Shown here: piece after piece, positions 26,319 through 35,829 of the stretch
How the letters are laid out: every line of letters begins with the position of its first letter
How positions within the stretch are numbered: position 1 is the first letter of the stretch
Program-made: the position numbers and the translations under genes
Notes under the pieces: generated by a model
The model's database searches: none
Told to the model about the DNA's origin: nothing
What the model saw: only the letters and a program-made list of their open reading frames with translations
Assembly: GCF_000725125.1 (NCBI RefSeq)
Contig: NZ_JFCB01000013.1
Span: forward strand, 105,619-169,618
DNA length: 64,000 nt
Origin: Streptomyces toyocaensis
GTDB taxonomy: Bacteria; Actinomycetota; Actinomycetes; Streptomycetales; Streptomycetaceae
Direction of reading: 5' to 3'

Positions 26319-27437
26319 TCAGGCCGCGACGAGCTCCTTCTCGCGCTCCGGCGCCCTGACCTTGGGCCTCCTGTTCGGCAGCGAGAGCCGGAAGACCTTG
26401 CGCCACGCGGAGAACACCTGCTTGGGCAGCGGCCCGGTGACGTACTCCAGCTCATACTTTTCGAACAGCGCGCGCACCTTCACCGCGACCTCGGCGTACC
26501 GGTTGCTCGGCAGGTCTGGGAACAGGTGGTGCTCGATCTGGTGTGACAGGTTGCCGGTCATGAAGTGGACGGCCTTGCTGCCGCTGATGTTCGCCGAGCC
26601 CATCATCTGGCGCAGGTACCACTGGCCGCGCGTCTCGCCCTCGATCGACCGGCGCTCGAAGACCTGCACGCCCTCGGGGAAGTGCCCGCACATGATCACC
26701 GAGTGGGACCAGAGGTTGCGGACCAGGTTCGCGGTGAACGTGGCGGCGAGCGTGGGGAGGAACGACGGGCCCGACAGCAGTGGGTGGATCACGTAGTCCT
26801 TGAGCACCTGCTTGCGGATCTTGCGGCCCACGGCCCGGGCCCGCGCGCGGAACTCCGGATCCTTGCGGTGGTGCTTGCTCAGGTTCTTGCCGAGCTCCAG
26901 GTCGTAGGCGGCGATGCCGTACTCGAAGAAGCAGGCGTTGACGAAGTTCCACAACGGCTGGCCGAGGTGGAACGGGTGCCACTCCTGGTCCTCGTCGACG
27001 CGCATGATGCCGTAGCCGAGGTCGTTGTCCTTGCCGATCACGTTGGTGTACGTGTGGTGCAGCTCGTTGTGCGAGTGTTTCCACTGGTCAGCCGGCGAGA
27101 CGTGATCCCACTCCCAGGTGGTGGAGTGGATCTTCGGGTCCCGCATCCAGTCCCACTGGCCGTGCAGGATGTTGTGGCCGATCTCCATGTTGTCCATGAT
27201 CTTCGCCACGGACAGCCCGGCGGTGCCGATCAGCCACGCGGGCGGGAAGAACGAGAACAGCAGCACGCCCCTGCTGGCCAGCTCGAGTTTGCGCTGCGCG
27301 GAGATGACCTTGCGGATGTAGGCGGCGTCCTTCTCGCCGCGGTCGGCGATCACCTCGTCGCGGATCGCGTCCAGCTCGCGGCCGAGCTCCTCGATCTGCT
27401 CCGCGGTCAGGTGGGCGGTGGGGTCGATGGCGGTCAA
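26319..27437 (-). CDS. Membrane fatty acid desaturase (DesA3-like)
   Basis: A 372-residue acyl desaturase. Its three histidine clusters, GHNILHGQWDW, HNELHHTYTN and HQIEHHLFP, bind the di-iron centre. Two hydrophobic hairpins place it in the membrane. The start is a TTG at 27437 with TAGGA just upstream; no better ATG exists. It lies 7 bp after the reductase gene, the arrangement of mycobacterial desA3 and its partner oxidoreductase, so it should introduce a double bond (probably delta-9) into acyl-CoA or phospholipid acyl chains using electrons from that partner. Confidence 0.92.
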   Translation of the reverse strand: MTAIDPTAHLTAEQIEELGRELDAIRDEVIADRGEKDAAYIRKVISAQRKLELASRGVLLFSFFPPAWLIGTAGLSVAKIMDNMEIGHNILHGQWDWMRDPKIHSTTWEWDHVSPADQWKHSHNELHHTYTNVIGKDNDLGYGIMRVDEDQEWHPFHLGQPLWNFVNACFFEYGIAAYDLELGKNLSKHHRKDPEFRARARAVGRKIRKQVLKDYVIHPLLSGPSFLPTLAATFTANLVRNLWSHSVIMCGHFPEGVQVFERRSIEGETRGQWYLRQMMGSANISGSKAVHFMTGNLSHQIEHHLFPDLPSNRYAEVAVKVRALFEKYELEYVTGPLPKQVFSAWRKVFRLSLPNRRPKVRAPEREKELVAA

Positions 27438-27444
27438 GGTGTTC

Positions 27445-28500
27445 CTACCGTTCGATGTCGCAGGGGCCCGCCGCGGCGGACACGCAGGTCTGGATGAGGA
27501 CGCCCGGCTCTGCCTCGGTGATCCCGCCGGTGCGCAGGTCGCGGACAGCGCCCGCCTTGAGCGGTGTGACGCAGCCGAAGCAGATGCCCATGCGGCACCC
27601 GGACGGCATGAGCACGCCGGCCTCCTCGCCGATGGTCAGCAACGGCGTGGCGCCGTCCGCGTCGACGGTCTTGCCGGTGGCGCTGAACGTGACCTCGCCG
27701 CCGTCACCGGCGACGACGATGCCGGGGCGGAAGCGTTCGGTGTGCAGGCGCTCCCGGACGCCGTGCTCGCTCCAGTGTTCTTCGGCGGCGTCGAGCAGGC
27801 CCGCGGGCCCGCAGGCCCAGGTCTCGCGCTCGGCCCAGTCGGGCACGAGTTCGTCGAGACGGGCGATGTCGAGCATGCCGTCCGTGTCGGTGTGCACCTC
27901 GGTGAGCCGCAGCTTCCTGTCCGCGACCAGGTCGTGCAGTTCGTTGCGGAAGATCACGTCTTGCGGCCGTGGCGCGCAGTGGACCATGACGACGTCGTCG
28001 AACTCGGTGTCGCGCAGCATGCCCATCACGGGAGTGATGCCGCTGCCGGCCGTCAGGTGGAGCACCTTGGCGGGCTTGGACTGCGGCAGCACGAAGTCAC
28101 CGGTCGCCTGGTCGAGCTGGATCAGCGTGCCCGGTCTCGCCCGGCGGACCAGGTGGTTGCTGACCTTGCCGTCCGGGATCGCCTTCACGGTGATCGTGAC
28201 GCGGCCGTCCTGGCGGTTCGTCGGCGAGGTGATGGAGTAGGCACGCCACAGGCGCACCCCGTCGACGTCGACCCCGATCCGCACGTACTGACCGGCTCTG
28301 TGGCCGCGCCAGCCCCGTCCCGGCCTGATCACGAGAGTCGCGGCGTCACCCGTCTCGGGGCGCACTGCCTCGATGCGCCCTCGCAGGTCGGCGCCCGCAC
28401 GCAGCGGGCTGACCAGGTCCAGGTAGTCCGACGGCAGCAACGGCGTCGTGACCATCTCCAGCAGTTTCCACGCCCTGCTGCGCAGGGCTGCACTCGTCAT
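27445..28500 (-). CDS. Ferredoxin-type NAD(P)H oxidoreductase partner of the desaturase
   Basis: A 351-residue FNR-like protein: FAD domain (about 40-135, LWRAYSITSP), NAD(P) domain (about 140-245, TAGSGITPVMGML), and C-terminal plant-type 2Fe-2S domain (CRMGICFGC...QTC). This order matches the reductase that feeds DesA3. The ATG at 28500 begins the recognisable domain. It shares an operon with the desaturase and is divergent from a PucR-type regulator across 87 bp. Confidence 0.9.
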   Translation of the reverse strand: MTSAALRSRAWKLLEMVTTPLLPSDYLDLVSPLRAGADLRGRIEAVRPETGDAATLVIRPGRGWRGHRAGQYVRIGVDVDGVRLWRAYSITSPTNRQDGRVTITVKAIPDGKVSNHLVRRARPGTLIQLDQATGDFVLPQSKPAKVLHLTAGSGITPVMGMLRDTEFDDVVMVHCAPRPQDVIFRNELHDLVADRKLRLTEVHTDTDGMLDIARLDELVPDWAERETWACGPAGLLDAAEEHWSEHGVRERLHTERFRPGIVVAGDGGEVTFSATGKTVDADGATPLLTIGEEAGVLMPSGCRMGICFGCVTPLKAGAVRDLRTGGITEAEPGVLIQTCVSAAAGPCDIER

Positions 28501-28587
28501 GACTCCAGCTTGCTGCACCTCAGGGCGTAAAGTCCTGGCCGGAGGACGTGAATCCGATCGGCTGAATTGTTCGCAGGGAACAAAAAC

Positions 28588-29727
28588 GTGAACCATGCAA
28601 TCCGGAGGGCCAGCGAACTGGCCCTGGACGAGACGACGGTCACCGCACTTCGGGCCGCGCTGAAGACCACCGCCGATGAGGTCGTCCAGGCGATCATCGA
28701 CGAGGTCCCGCCCTATGCCAATGCCCTTTCGGGCCGCATGGGCGCCACCATCCGCCGAGCCGTCCGCACCGCTCTGGGACACTACCTGGACCTGGCGAGC
28801 GGGAACGCCACAGGCGGCGACGGCGGTGACGCGGCCTACGAGCTGGGCCGCGGCGAGGTGCGCGACGGCCGCTCGATGGACGCCCTGCTCAGCGCCTACC
28901 GCGTCGGCGCCCGTGTGGCCTGGCGATGCCTGGCAGCGGGTGCCGTATCCGCAGGCCTGCCGGCCGCGGAGGTCGCCAAGTTCGCCGAGCTGACCTTCGC
29001 CTACATCGACGAGCTCTCCGCCGCGAGTGCCGCGGGCCACGCCGACGAACTGGGCGCCCGGGGCCGGGACCAGGAGCGCCACCTGGAACACCTGGCCCGC
29101 GACCTTCTCGCCGGCGCGAGTCCGGACGTGCTGCTGGCCTCTGTTCAACGGGCCAGGTGGCAGCCTCCGCTTTCGCTGACCGCGGTCCTGCTGCCCGCCG
29201 CTCAGGCCCGGCCCGCCTACCGCGCGCTCGACCCGAGCACCCTCGTCCTCGACGATCTGCCGGACGCCACCGGTGTGCTGCTCGTCCCCGATGCCGACCG
29301 ATCACATCTCTTGCGGCAGCTGACCGACCGCACCGCCGTGGTCGGCCCGGCCCGGCCATGGACGCGTGCGTCCGCCTCGTACGCACGAGCCGTACGCGCC
29401 CGCTCCCTCTCCTCTGATATTCGCGACACCGAGGACCACCTGCCCGAGCTGGTGCTGAGCGCCGACGTGGACGCGTTCGCAGACCTGCGTGCCCGAGCCC
29501 TCGCACCGTTGCGGACCTTGCCTGTCGCGACCGCACGGCGGCTGGAGGAGACGTTGCGGGCCTGGCTGCTGCACCAGGGCAGACGGGAGGAGGTAGCGGC
29601 GGCGTTGTTCGTCCATCCCCAGACAGTCCGCTACCGGATGTCGCAGCTGCGGGAAATGTTTCCGGATCTCGCATCACCCCACCGGGTCCTCGAACTGACG
29701 CTGGCGCTCGGTCTTCGGGTCAGCTGA
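28588..29727 (+). CDS. PucR/CdaR-type transcriptional regulator
   Basis: A 379-residue protein. Its N-terminal half resembles the RsbRD-like/PucR sensory region of actinobacterial regulators, and the C-terminus is the HTH_30 domain (RREEVAAALFVHPQTVRYRM). I prefer GTG 28588 (AGGGAA upstream) over a TTG 7 codons earlier. It is divergent from the desaturase-reductase operon and so probably controls it, as similar regulators do beside desaturase pairs in other actinobacteria. Confidence 0.82.
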   Translation: MNHAIRRASELALDETTVTALRAALKTTADEVVQAIIDEVPPYANALSGRMGATIRRAVRTALGHYLDLASGNATGGDGGDAAYELGRGEVRDGRSMDALLSAYRVGARVAWRCLAAGAVSAGLPAAEVAKFAELTFAYIDELSAASAAGHADELGARGRDQERHLEHLARDLLAGASPDVLLASVQRARWQPPLSLTAVLLPAAQARPAYRALDPSTLVLDDLPDATGVLLVPDADRSHLLRQLTDRTAVVGPARPWTRASASYARAVRARSLSSDIRDTEDHLPELVLSADVDAFADLRARALAPLRTLPVATARRLEETLRAWLLHQGRREEVAAALFVHPQTVRYRMSQLREMFPDLASPHRVLELTLALGLRVS

Positions 29728-29798
29728 CGAGTACTGCCTCGTCTCGACGCCATCGGACGACTCGTGGTTTGTGCGGCACTGGCGGCTCGGCCCACCTC

Positions 29799-30422
29799 TC
29801 AGCTGCCGCTCAGCGGAGACGTCCACGCGGGGTCGTGCCAGGGTCTCCTTGTGAGGTGAGCCAGCAGATGCTCCGCCGTAGTGGACGCAGTGTCTTGAGG
29901 CGCGCCAGTTGTGGTCAGGGCGGCAACAAGCCTTACCGATGCTGTTTCGGGCACGTCCGGGTCTGTGAGGAGGGGAAGCAGTAGCAGGAAGCGGGTGGCT
30001 GAGTCCTGGACGCCTTCGTCCGCAAGCGACGGGCTGTCAGCGATCCGGACCAGTTCGTGCCATGTCAGCCCTGCGCCCGAGAAGTCTCCGTCCCAGCTGG
30101 CGATCTGCTCGGCGGAGCTTCCGCCTGGATGGGTGAGGAGGTAGTCGGTGCCGTAACCGCCCTCCAGGTTGCGGTAGATCACCACGGCTCCAGGGCCGCC
30201 TGCTGCCGGCACCCTGAACACCGGCCACCGCTCAGCGTCGAAGAGGACCTCGGACACGGCATCGACGTCGGCGCCGTCCTCACCGAACCACTCAGGAGCC
30301 GGGCGCTCGAGACACCCACCGTCGCTGCACATCGCCAGGAGGTAGTTCGACCAGAAGCCCGGGCGGCCCAGCAGTGACTCGCCCGGCACCAACGGGCCGA
30401 CGTCGTATCCCTTGATCAGCAC
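29799..30422 (-). CDS. Conserved protein of unknown function
   Basis: A 207-residue acidic, Trp-rich cytoplasmic protein with no signal peptide or membrane segment. Its features are GRPGFWSNYLLAMCSDGGC near the N-terminus, a middle with GGYGTDYLLTHPGG, and a helical Leu-rich C-terminal third. I do not recognise the family. The overall feel (small, acidic, single gene) recalls immunity-type proteins, but no toxin gene is adjacent and I assign no function. Confidence 0.6.
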   Translation of the reverse strand: MLIKGYDVGPLVPGESLLGRPGFWSNYLLAMCSDGGCLERPAPEWFGEDGADVDAVSEVLFDAERWPVFRVPAAGGPGAVVIYRNLEGGYGTDYLLTHPGGSSAEQIASWDGDFSGAGLTWHELVRIADSPSLADEGVQDSATRFLLLLPLLTDPDVPETASVRLVAALTTTGAPQDTASTTAEHLLAHLTRRPWHDPAWTSPLSGS

Positions 30423-30646
30423 CCCTTGATCCTGTCACTGGCCGCTGACACGATCCGATCCAGGATCGGCAACGGGTGCCGTCCAGTTACGGGACAGCTC
30501 TCATGTCCAGCCCGGGCCCCGCCGATCACTCCGTCCGCAGAGGCAACCCACAGGTTCGGCTCCCCGTCTCGATGTCCGAGAACGCGTTCGATCCGGGACG
30601 GACCACCGGAACAGGCGTGCGCTCGACCAGGGTTGAGGAGAGAGCT

Positions 30647-33436
30647 TTGATACGTGCCCGGAAGGCATGGGTTACCGCGATAGCGGTGCTGACAGTCGCA
30701 GGGGTGGCGCCGGCGGGGGCGTACGCCGCCCCGGCTCCGCCGGACAAGCCCAGCGGAGCAGTGACACCCGACGCCGGGGAGACGCTGCCGCCCGGCTGGC
30801 GCATCGCCGGTGACGACGGGCGGAGCCACCTGGAGTGGCGTGCCCCCGAGCAGGTCCCCATGGGCGACGCCCGCGTGGAATTCCACGCGAACGGCGCGCT
30901 CGTGGGCGTACCCGAGCCGCAGGACGACGGCCGGACCTTCCGCATCCCCCTCGACGAGGTCCGCACCGCCGACCTGGACGACCTCCAGGTCCAGTCCGCG
31001 GGGCGCCGGCTCGATGAAGCCCCGGACGCGGGCGCGAGCCGCAAGGTGACACCGCCGGCACCGAAGCTCCCGCCCAAGCTCCCCCCGGGGACCGTCGACC
31101 CGGGCAGGGCCGGCACGTACGCCACCACCACCAGTGAGTACAGCCTCTCCTCCGTCAAGCTCCCGGGCCTCCCCGAGCCGGTCGAGATGCGCGGTGTCGT
31201 CGTCGCCCCGAAGAAGGCCCCCGGCAAGCGTCCGATCGCCCTCTTCCTGCACGGTCGCCACTCCACCTGCTACGTCCCCGGCAAGAACGAGGAGATCTCC
31301 GGCAACTGGCCCTGCACCAAGGGCAGCAAGCCGATCCCCAGCCACCGGGGCTATCTGCGCGACCAGAAGCTTCTTGCCTCTCAGGGGTACGTGACCGTCT
31401 CGATCTCCGCCAACGGCATCAACGGCCAGGACTGGAACGCCGAGGACGGCGGCGCGCAGGCCCGCTCCTCTCTGATCCGCAATCACCTCGGTCGCTGGGC
31501 CGACTGGGCCGCCACGCCCGCCTCCGCGCCCACCGCGGTGCGCAAGGGCCCGAAGACCGACCTGTCCCGGGTGCTCCTCGTCGGGCACTCGCGCGGCGGC
31601 GAGGGCGTCAACCGCGCGGTGATGGACAGCCTTTACCAGCCGCCGGCCGCCCAGGACGGCTACCGGTCCAAGGCCCGGTGGAACATCCGCGGCACAGTCC
31701 ACATCGGCCCCACCATCTTCGGCCACAACCCGGTGCCCGACGTCCCCTCGCTCACGATCCTGCCCGGCTGTGACGGTGATGTCTCCGACCTTCAGGGCCA
31801 GGTGTTCACGGACGGCACCCGGGGGGTCAGCCGGGGCAAGGCCCTGCACAGCTCGGTCTACATGATCGGCGCCAACCACAACTACTTCAACAGCGAGTGG
31901 ACCCCGGGTCAGGCCGAGGCCCCGGCCGACGACGACTTCTGGCACGAGCCCGAGTCGCCAGACCCGCTCTGCTCGCCCGGCGCGGCCGGGCGGCTCTCCG
32001 CCAACCAGCAGCACAAGGCGGGCGCGACCTACATCGCCGCCGCCGCGCGGCTGTTCGTCGGTGGTGACGACCGCGTACGCCAGCTCGTCGACGGCACCGG
32101 ACGCCGCGCCCCCTCCGCCGACCCCGCCCGGGTGCTGACCCACGCGGTCGGCGGCAACCGTGGCCCCGGCTTCCTCCCCGACGACCCGCAGGGCCCGCCG
32201 AAGGTCAGCGGCGCCAAGCTGTGCGACGCCGTTGCCCCCGGCCGCTCCGCCTGCATGGGCGGGAGGGACCCCGGCTCCTCGCCGCACTTCGCGCACTGGC
32301 GCCCCGAGCACGAGGCCGGCCGCCGCGCGGTCGCCCTGGACTGGAAGAAGCCGGGCACGACCGCCCGCCTCACCCCGAAGAAGGCGGTCCCGGTCAAGGG
32401 CGCGAAAATGCTCGCGCTGCGCGTCGCCGTACCCCCGAACACCAGCGGCACCCGCTTCGACGTGAGCGTCAGGGACGCCAAGGGCAAGCGGGCCGTGCTG
32501 GGCAGCGTCCGCATCGACGGGCTGCCGGGAACCGACCGCACCGCCTCGTACTGGGGGCAGGAGCTCCGCGTCCCGCTCACCGCCGCGACCCGCGCCAAGC
32601 TGGACCTCGGCAAGATCGCCTCCCTGGAAGTGACCCCCAAGTCCCGCTCCGGCAAGGCGTGGCTGATGGACGCCTGGTCGTGGAAGCCGGGCACGCCCGC
32701 GGTGAAGACCACGCCGCTCACCCGCGTCGACATCGGCCGCCTCACGGTCAAGGAGGGCGACTCAGGCTTCCGTACGTACCAGGTGCCCGTCCGCATCACC
32801 GGCAAGAACGCGGGCGCGGTCCGGCTGTACGTCATGGACCCGGACACCGGTAGGTCGACCGGCCGACTGGTCGAGGTCGGCCCCAACACCGCCGGGATCA
32901 AGGTCGAGGTGAGGGTCCAGGGCAACAAGCGCTACGGCTGGGACGAGCCCCATGACATCGCGGTCAAGGCCGTCCGGGGCACAGTAGTCGGCGCGGACGC
33001 CGGCGGTGTCACCGCCGAGAACGACGACCCGATGCCGAAGGTGACCATCGAGCCGGTGACCGCCGACGTCACCGAGGGCGCGCCGCTGACGTGGCGGGTC
33101 TCCCTCTCGGAGAAGGCGGACATCGAGATTCGGGCCCTGGCCCAGCTGGTCCCTGTCACCGGCGGCCGCCCGGAGCTGTCCACGGCCGACGTCGACCAGG
33201 AGTGGCTGTCCCAGCTCGTGGAGGAGATCCCGAACCCGGCGGTCCCGCTCTCGCAGGTCACGTACGGGACGCTGTGGACGGTGATCGAGGCGGGCGAAGA
33301 ATCGACAGAGCTGACCGTCCCGACCATCCGCGACCAGGTGGCGGAAGGAACCGAGTACGTGCGCTTCCAGGTGACGGACGACGAAGAGGCGCCACTGGGT
33401 CCGCCGTTCGAAGGCACGGTCCGCGACGCGTCGTAG
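30647..33436 (+). CDS. Large secreted alpha/beta hydrolase
   Basis: A 929-residue protein. I start at TTG 30647 because AGGAGA precedes it and it opens directly onto a signal peptide (MIRARKAWVTAIAVLTVAGV, cleavage near AYA). The hydrolase domain (about 150-480) has the nucleophile Ser315 in VGHSRGGEG and an FLHGRHSTCY oxyanion region. A beta-sandwich-like middle and a Calx-beta-like C-terminal part (about 690-929) follow. It is secreted and probably hydrolyses esters or a polymeric substrate. The family is common in Streptomyces but its substrate is unknown to me. It stands alone, with no operon partner. Confidence 0.85.
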   Translation: MIRARKAWVTAIAVLTVAGVAPAGAYAAPAPPDKPSGAVTPDAGETLPPGWRIAGDDGRSHLEWRAPEQVPMGDARVEFHANGALVGVPEPQDDGRTFRIPLDEVRTADLDDLQVQSAGRRLDEAPDAGASRKVTPPAPKLPPKLPPGTVDPGRAGTYATTTSEYSLSSVKLPGLPEPVEMRGVVVAPKKAPGKRPIALFLHGRHSTCYVPGKNEEISGNWPCTKGSKPIPSHRGYLRDQKLLASQGYVTVSISANGINGQDWNAEDGGAQARSSLIRNHLGRWADWAATPASAPTAVRKGPKTDLSRVLLVGHSRGGEGVNRAVMDSLYQPPAAQDGYRSKARWNIRGTVHIGPTIFGHNPVPDVPSLTILPGCDGDVSDLQGQVFTDGTRGVSRGKALHSSVYMIGANHNYFNSEWTPGQAEAPADDDFWHEPESPDPLCSPGAAGRLSANQQHKAGATYIAAAARLFVGGDDRVRQLVDGTGRRAPSADPARVLTHAVGGNRGPGFLPDDPQGPPKVSGAKLCDAVAPGRSACMGGRDPGSSPHFAHWRPEHEAGRRAVALDWKKPGTTARLTPKKAVPVKGAKMLALRVAVPPNTSGTRFDVSVRDAKGKRAVLGSVRIDGLPGTDRTASYWGQELRVPLTAATRAKLDLGKIASLEVTPKSRSGKAWLMDAWSWKPGTPAVKTTPLTRVDIGRLTVKEGDSGFRTYQVPVRITGKNAGAVRLYVMDPDTGRSTGRLVEVGPNTAGIKVEVRVQGNKRYGWDEPHDIAVKAVRGTVVGADAGGVTAENDDPMPKVTIEPVTADVTEGAPLTWRVSLSEKADIEIRALAQLVPVTGGRPELSTADVDQEWLSQLVEEIPNPAVPLSQVTYGTLWTVIEAGEESTELTVPTIRDQVAEGTEYVRFQVTDDEEAPLGPPFEGTVRDAS

Positions 33437-33767
33437 TCCGCACGGTGCATTCCTCGCCGCTGCCGCCGATCTCCGCGCGCTCGCCGGGGCGATCGCTCCC
33501 GGTGTCCACTTCACCGCGGACGTGCTCACCCCCGCGTGGGTCACCGAGGTGAGGTCATTGCCCGACATCGAGGGCCCTGTAGGTCGACGGCACCTCGCCC
33601 GGCCAGAGGGTCACCCCGGCGACTGTGGCAGGCCGCGACCGGGTCGCACCTGTTGGTCGCCGGCCGTGCCCTGAGGCGGCGGTCCCGGGCGGACGCTCCG
33701 GCGCCTGGCGAGAACGCCGGAGCCGTTGGGTGGTCGCGTGGTGTCCGAGTGCTGTTCAGTAGCTCTG
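33437..33767. other. Gene-free stretch
   Basis: About 330 bp after the hydrolase gene. A short open piece (about 33450-33560) reads like protein but has no start or homologue I recognise. It is probably a remnant. Confidence 0.35.
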
Positions 33768-34694
33768 CTACGCCAGTGTTTTGGTGACCACTGATGCCGC
33801 TTCGGCGATCAGTCTGTTGTCGTACTCGGCGTCTTCGGCGCCTCGGTTGGACATGATCGCCATGATGATGGGTGCGGCGTCGGGGGGCCATACGACGGCG
33901 ATGTCGTTTCGGACGGCGTAGACACCGCCTCCGCCGGTCTTGTCCCCGACGTCCCATCCCTTGGGTACTCCGGCCCTGATGAGTTCGTCTCCGGTGGTGT
34001 TGGTCCGCAGCCACTGCGTGAGCTGTTCGCGTTCGTCCTTGCCCAGGGCGTCCCCGAGAACGAATGCCCGAAGGTCTGCTGCCCACGCGCGGGGCGTGGT
34101 GGTGTCTTGTGTGGCACCGGGAGACCACTGGTTCAGTTCCGGCTCGCGGCGCACCACTTGGGTAGTGGTGTCACCTGTCTCTGCGAGAGCGGCGGCCAGG
34201 CCCTGCGGCCCGCCCAGTGCGTCGAACAGGAGGTTGGCCGCGGTGTTGTCGCTGTAGCGGACGGCTGCGTCACACAGATCACGCAGGGTCATGCCGGAAT
34301 CGACATGCTTCTCGGTGACCGGAGAGTGGTCGATCAGATCGTTCCGGGAGTACTTGATCACCTTGTCCATGCCGCTCAATGAGTACTTGCGTAGGACGGC
34401 AGCGGCGGCGAACGCCTTGAAGGTGGAGGCGTACGCGAACCGCTCATCAGCGTTGAAGGCCACCTCCCGCCCATCGCCCGTGTTGACCGCGTAGACCCCA
34501 AGTCGCGCACCGTGCTTGCGCTCCAGCTCCTTGAAACTGTCGACGGCCGGTTTCGCAGCGGGATCCGCCCGCGTTGTTGCGGCAGCCGGAACCGGTGGCA
34601 CCTGGGGACTGTCATGGCCGCATGCGGCAAGCGGAAGGGCGACGAGTACAGCGAGCCCTCCGAGAACGGCACGCCGGGCACGAGTGGACTGCAT
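33768..34694 (-). CDS. Class A beta-lactamase (lipoprotein)
   Basis: A 308-residue serine beta-lactamase with all class A motifs: S90-T-F-K93, S148-D149-N150, the omega-loop E184-P-E-L-N188 and K252-T-G. The signal peptide ends in a lipobox (LPLAAC, Cys25), so the enzyme should be membrane-anchored outside the cell. The ATG at 34694 follows GGAGG. It hydrolyses penicillin-type antibiotics. A truncated LysR-type gene lies divergently, as in the Streptomyces blaL/blaA arrangement, suggesting the gene was once inducible and may now be constitutive or silent. Confidence 0.93.
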   Translation of the reverse strand: MQSTRARRAVLGGLAVLVALPLAACGHDSPQVPPVPAAATTRADPAAKPAVDSFKELERKHGARLGVYAVNTGDGREVAFNADERFAYASTFKAFAAAAVLRKYSLSGMDKVIKYSRNDLIDHSPVTEKHVDSGMTLRDLCDAAVRYSDNTAANLLFDALGGPQGLAAALAETGDTTTQVVRREPELNQWSPGATQDTTTPRAWAADLRAFVLGDALGKDEREQLTQWLRTNTTGDELIRAGVPKGWDVGDKTGGGGVYAVRNDIAVVWPPDAAPIIMAIMSNRGAEDAEYDNRLIAEAASVVTKTLA

Positions 34695-34834
34695 AGTCGG
34701 ACCTCCAAAATGAGCCGTCACAGGGTGTTGAGAAGAGACACGGCTCGGACACCGGCTCATGTTCCTCCTCCGCGTTCCATACGGTCCAATACACCTGCAG
34801 CCAGTTCCATGCTGTTTCCACATGGACTGGTCGG

Positions 34835-35014
34835 ATGGACCTGGTGGGAGCATGTCGGGCGTTTCTCAGCGTGATGGAGCGTGGCAGCTTCACCACAGGA
34901 GCGGCCGCAGCACGCATGTCACAGCCGGTGGCGAGCCGGCGCATCGCCGCCTTGGAGGAACTCTTCGGCGAGCGCCTGTTCGAGCGGACATCGCGTCGGG
35001 TCACCCTCAGCTGA
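34835..35014 (+). pseudogene. LysR-type regulator truncated after its DNA-binding domain
   Basis: A 59-codon frame beginning MDLVGACRAFLSVMERGSF and continuing with GAAAARMSQPVASRRIAALE and FGERLFERTSRRVTLS, then a stop. This is a complete LysR winged-helix N-terminus and nothing of the effector domain. The sequence after the stop belongs to an unrelated gene fragment on the other strand, so the gene was cut by rearrangement. It is divergent from the beta-lactamase gene, the position of a beta-lactamase activator. Confidence 0.75.
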
Positions 35015-35017
35015 TGG

Positions 35018-35150
35018 TGGTCTTACCGGTACCGGGGGCCCGGAGAAGATGAGGTGCTTGCTGATCCTCGGGGTGGGCAGCCCGGCGGCCTTGCGCTGTT
35101 TCGTCGCCGTGAGCAGGTTGACCAGGGCGGAACCTCGGTGCCTGTGTGGC
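35018..35150 (-). pseudogene. Fragment of a CbxX/EccA-type AAA ATPase
   Basis: The minus strand encodes LVNLLTATKQRKAAGLPTPR and then ISKHLIFSGPP, the segment leading to the Walker A loop of CbxX/EccA AAA proteins. The next bases would give GPPGTGKTT if one more G were present; as read the frame is lost at GPP and the match ends where the LysR stop lies. A remnant of a larger gene. Confidence 0.5.
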
Positions 35151-35802
35151 CTCGGCTCTGAACCGGCTGCCGTCCTACCGGGGCGCGGTGCTGCGCGGCA
35201 CGGGCAGTGATCCCTCCGCCGAGGGTCACGGGGTCCCCGCTCTTCCCCGCCCCGGGACACTGCTGCGCGACGCGGCCCGCCTGAGTACCACCCGGTTCGA
35301 CCCCACCAGCACGGCGGCCATGCCGGGCGGGAGCTGTGTCATCTGGTCGGTGGCGGGCCGTCGTGTACGGCAGTTGTCCGACCACGGGCGGGGGCCGGAC
35401 CAGGGGGTGTTCGCCCCGGGGACACTCTTCCGGGTCCATCGCATCCAGCAGCCTGACCCCGCACCACCAATCCGCGCCGCCACCGCTCACCTGGGCCGCG
35501 ACATCGTGGCCGGCGGGCGACGACCACCAAGGCCCGACCACGGTCACGAAGGACAACAACGCCCCTACCCCGCTATGGACCCGTCTGAGAGGACGTCAAG
35601 TGCGTTTCGCCGGCTCGTACGAGGCGTCGGCCGGCCCGGCACGCACCTTGAGCGGCTGGCGCTCGACCCTGCCGGCGATCCCAGGAGCGGTGCGGTCGGC
35701 CCGCGGCGGATGCTTGTCAGCAGTATCCGCTCGGGCACGGCGGGGGACTGCGTTTCTGGCCCTCGTGTGAGGGCCCACTGCAGCGCTGGTATCGATGGAT
35801 GA
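35146..35802 (+). pseudogene. Remnant of an ADP-ribosyltransferase-like gene
   Basis: An open frame beginning ASALNRLPSYRGAVLRGTG and later showing GGSCVIWSVAGRRV and GVFAPGTLFRVHRI. This resembles the C-terminal ART-like domain found in actinobacterial proteins (aLxxLPxyRGxVxRG ... VIWSVxGRRV ... vlFaaGTxFkV). There is no ribosome site, the first part of the gene is absent, and the frame runs on past about 35460 into arginine-rich nonsense. I regard it as a broken gene; catalytic competence cannot be claimed. Confidence 0.45.
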
Positions 35803-35829
35803 ACTGGCCGGATGCCGGGGCGGTGTCGC

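Noticed and set aside
26319..28500. Desaturase and reductase as part of the NRPS acyl supply
   Set aside because: They are 20 kb away, pair with a divergent PucR regulator and match the ordinary DesA3-type lipid desaturation system.
35146..35802. An ADP-ribosyltransferase toxin with the 207-residue protein at 29799-30422 as its immunity partner
   Set aside because: The transferase-like frame lacks its start and N-terminus and decays after about 105 codons, and the two genes are 5 kb apart on opposite strands.
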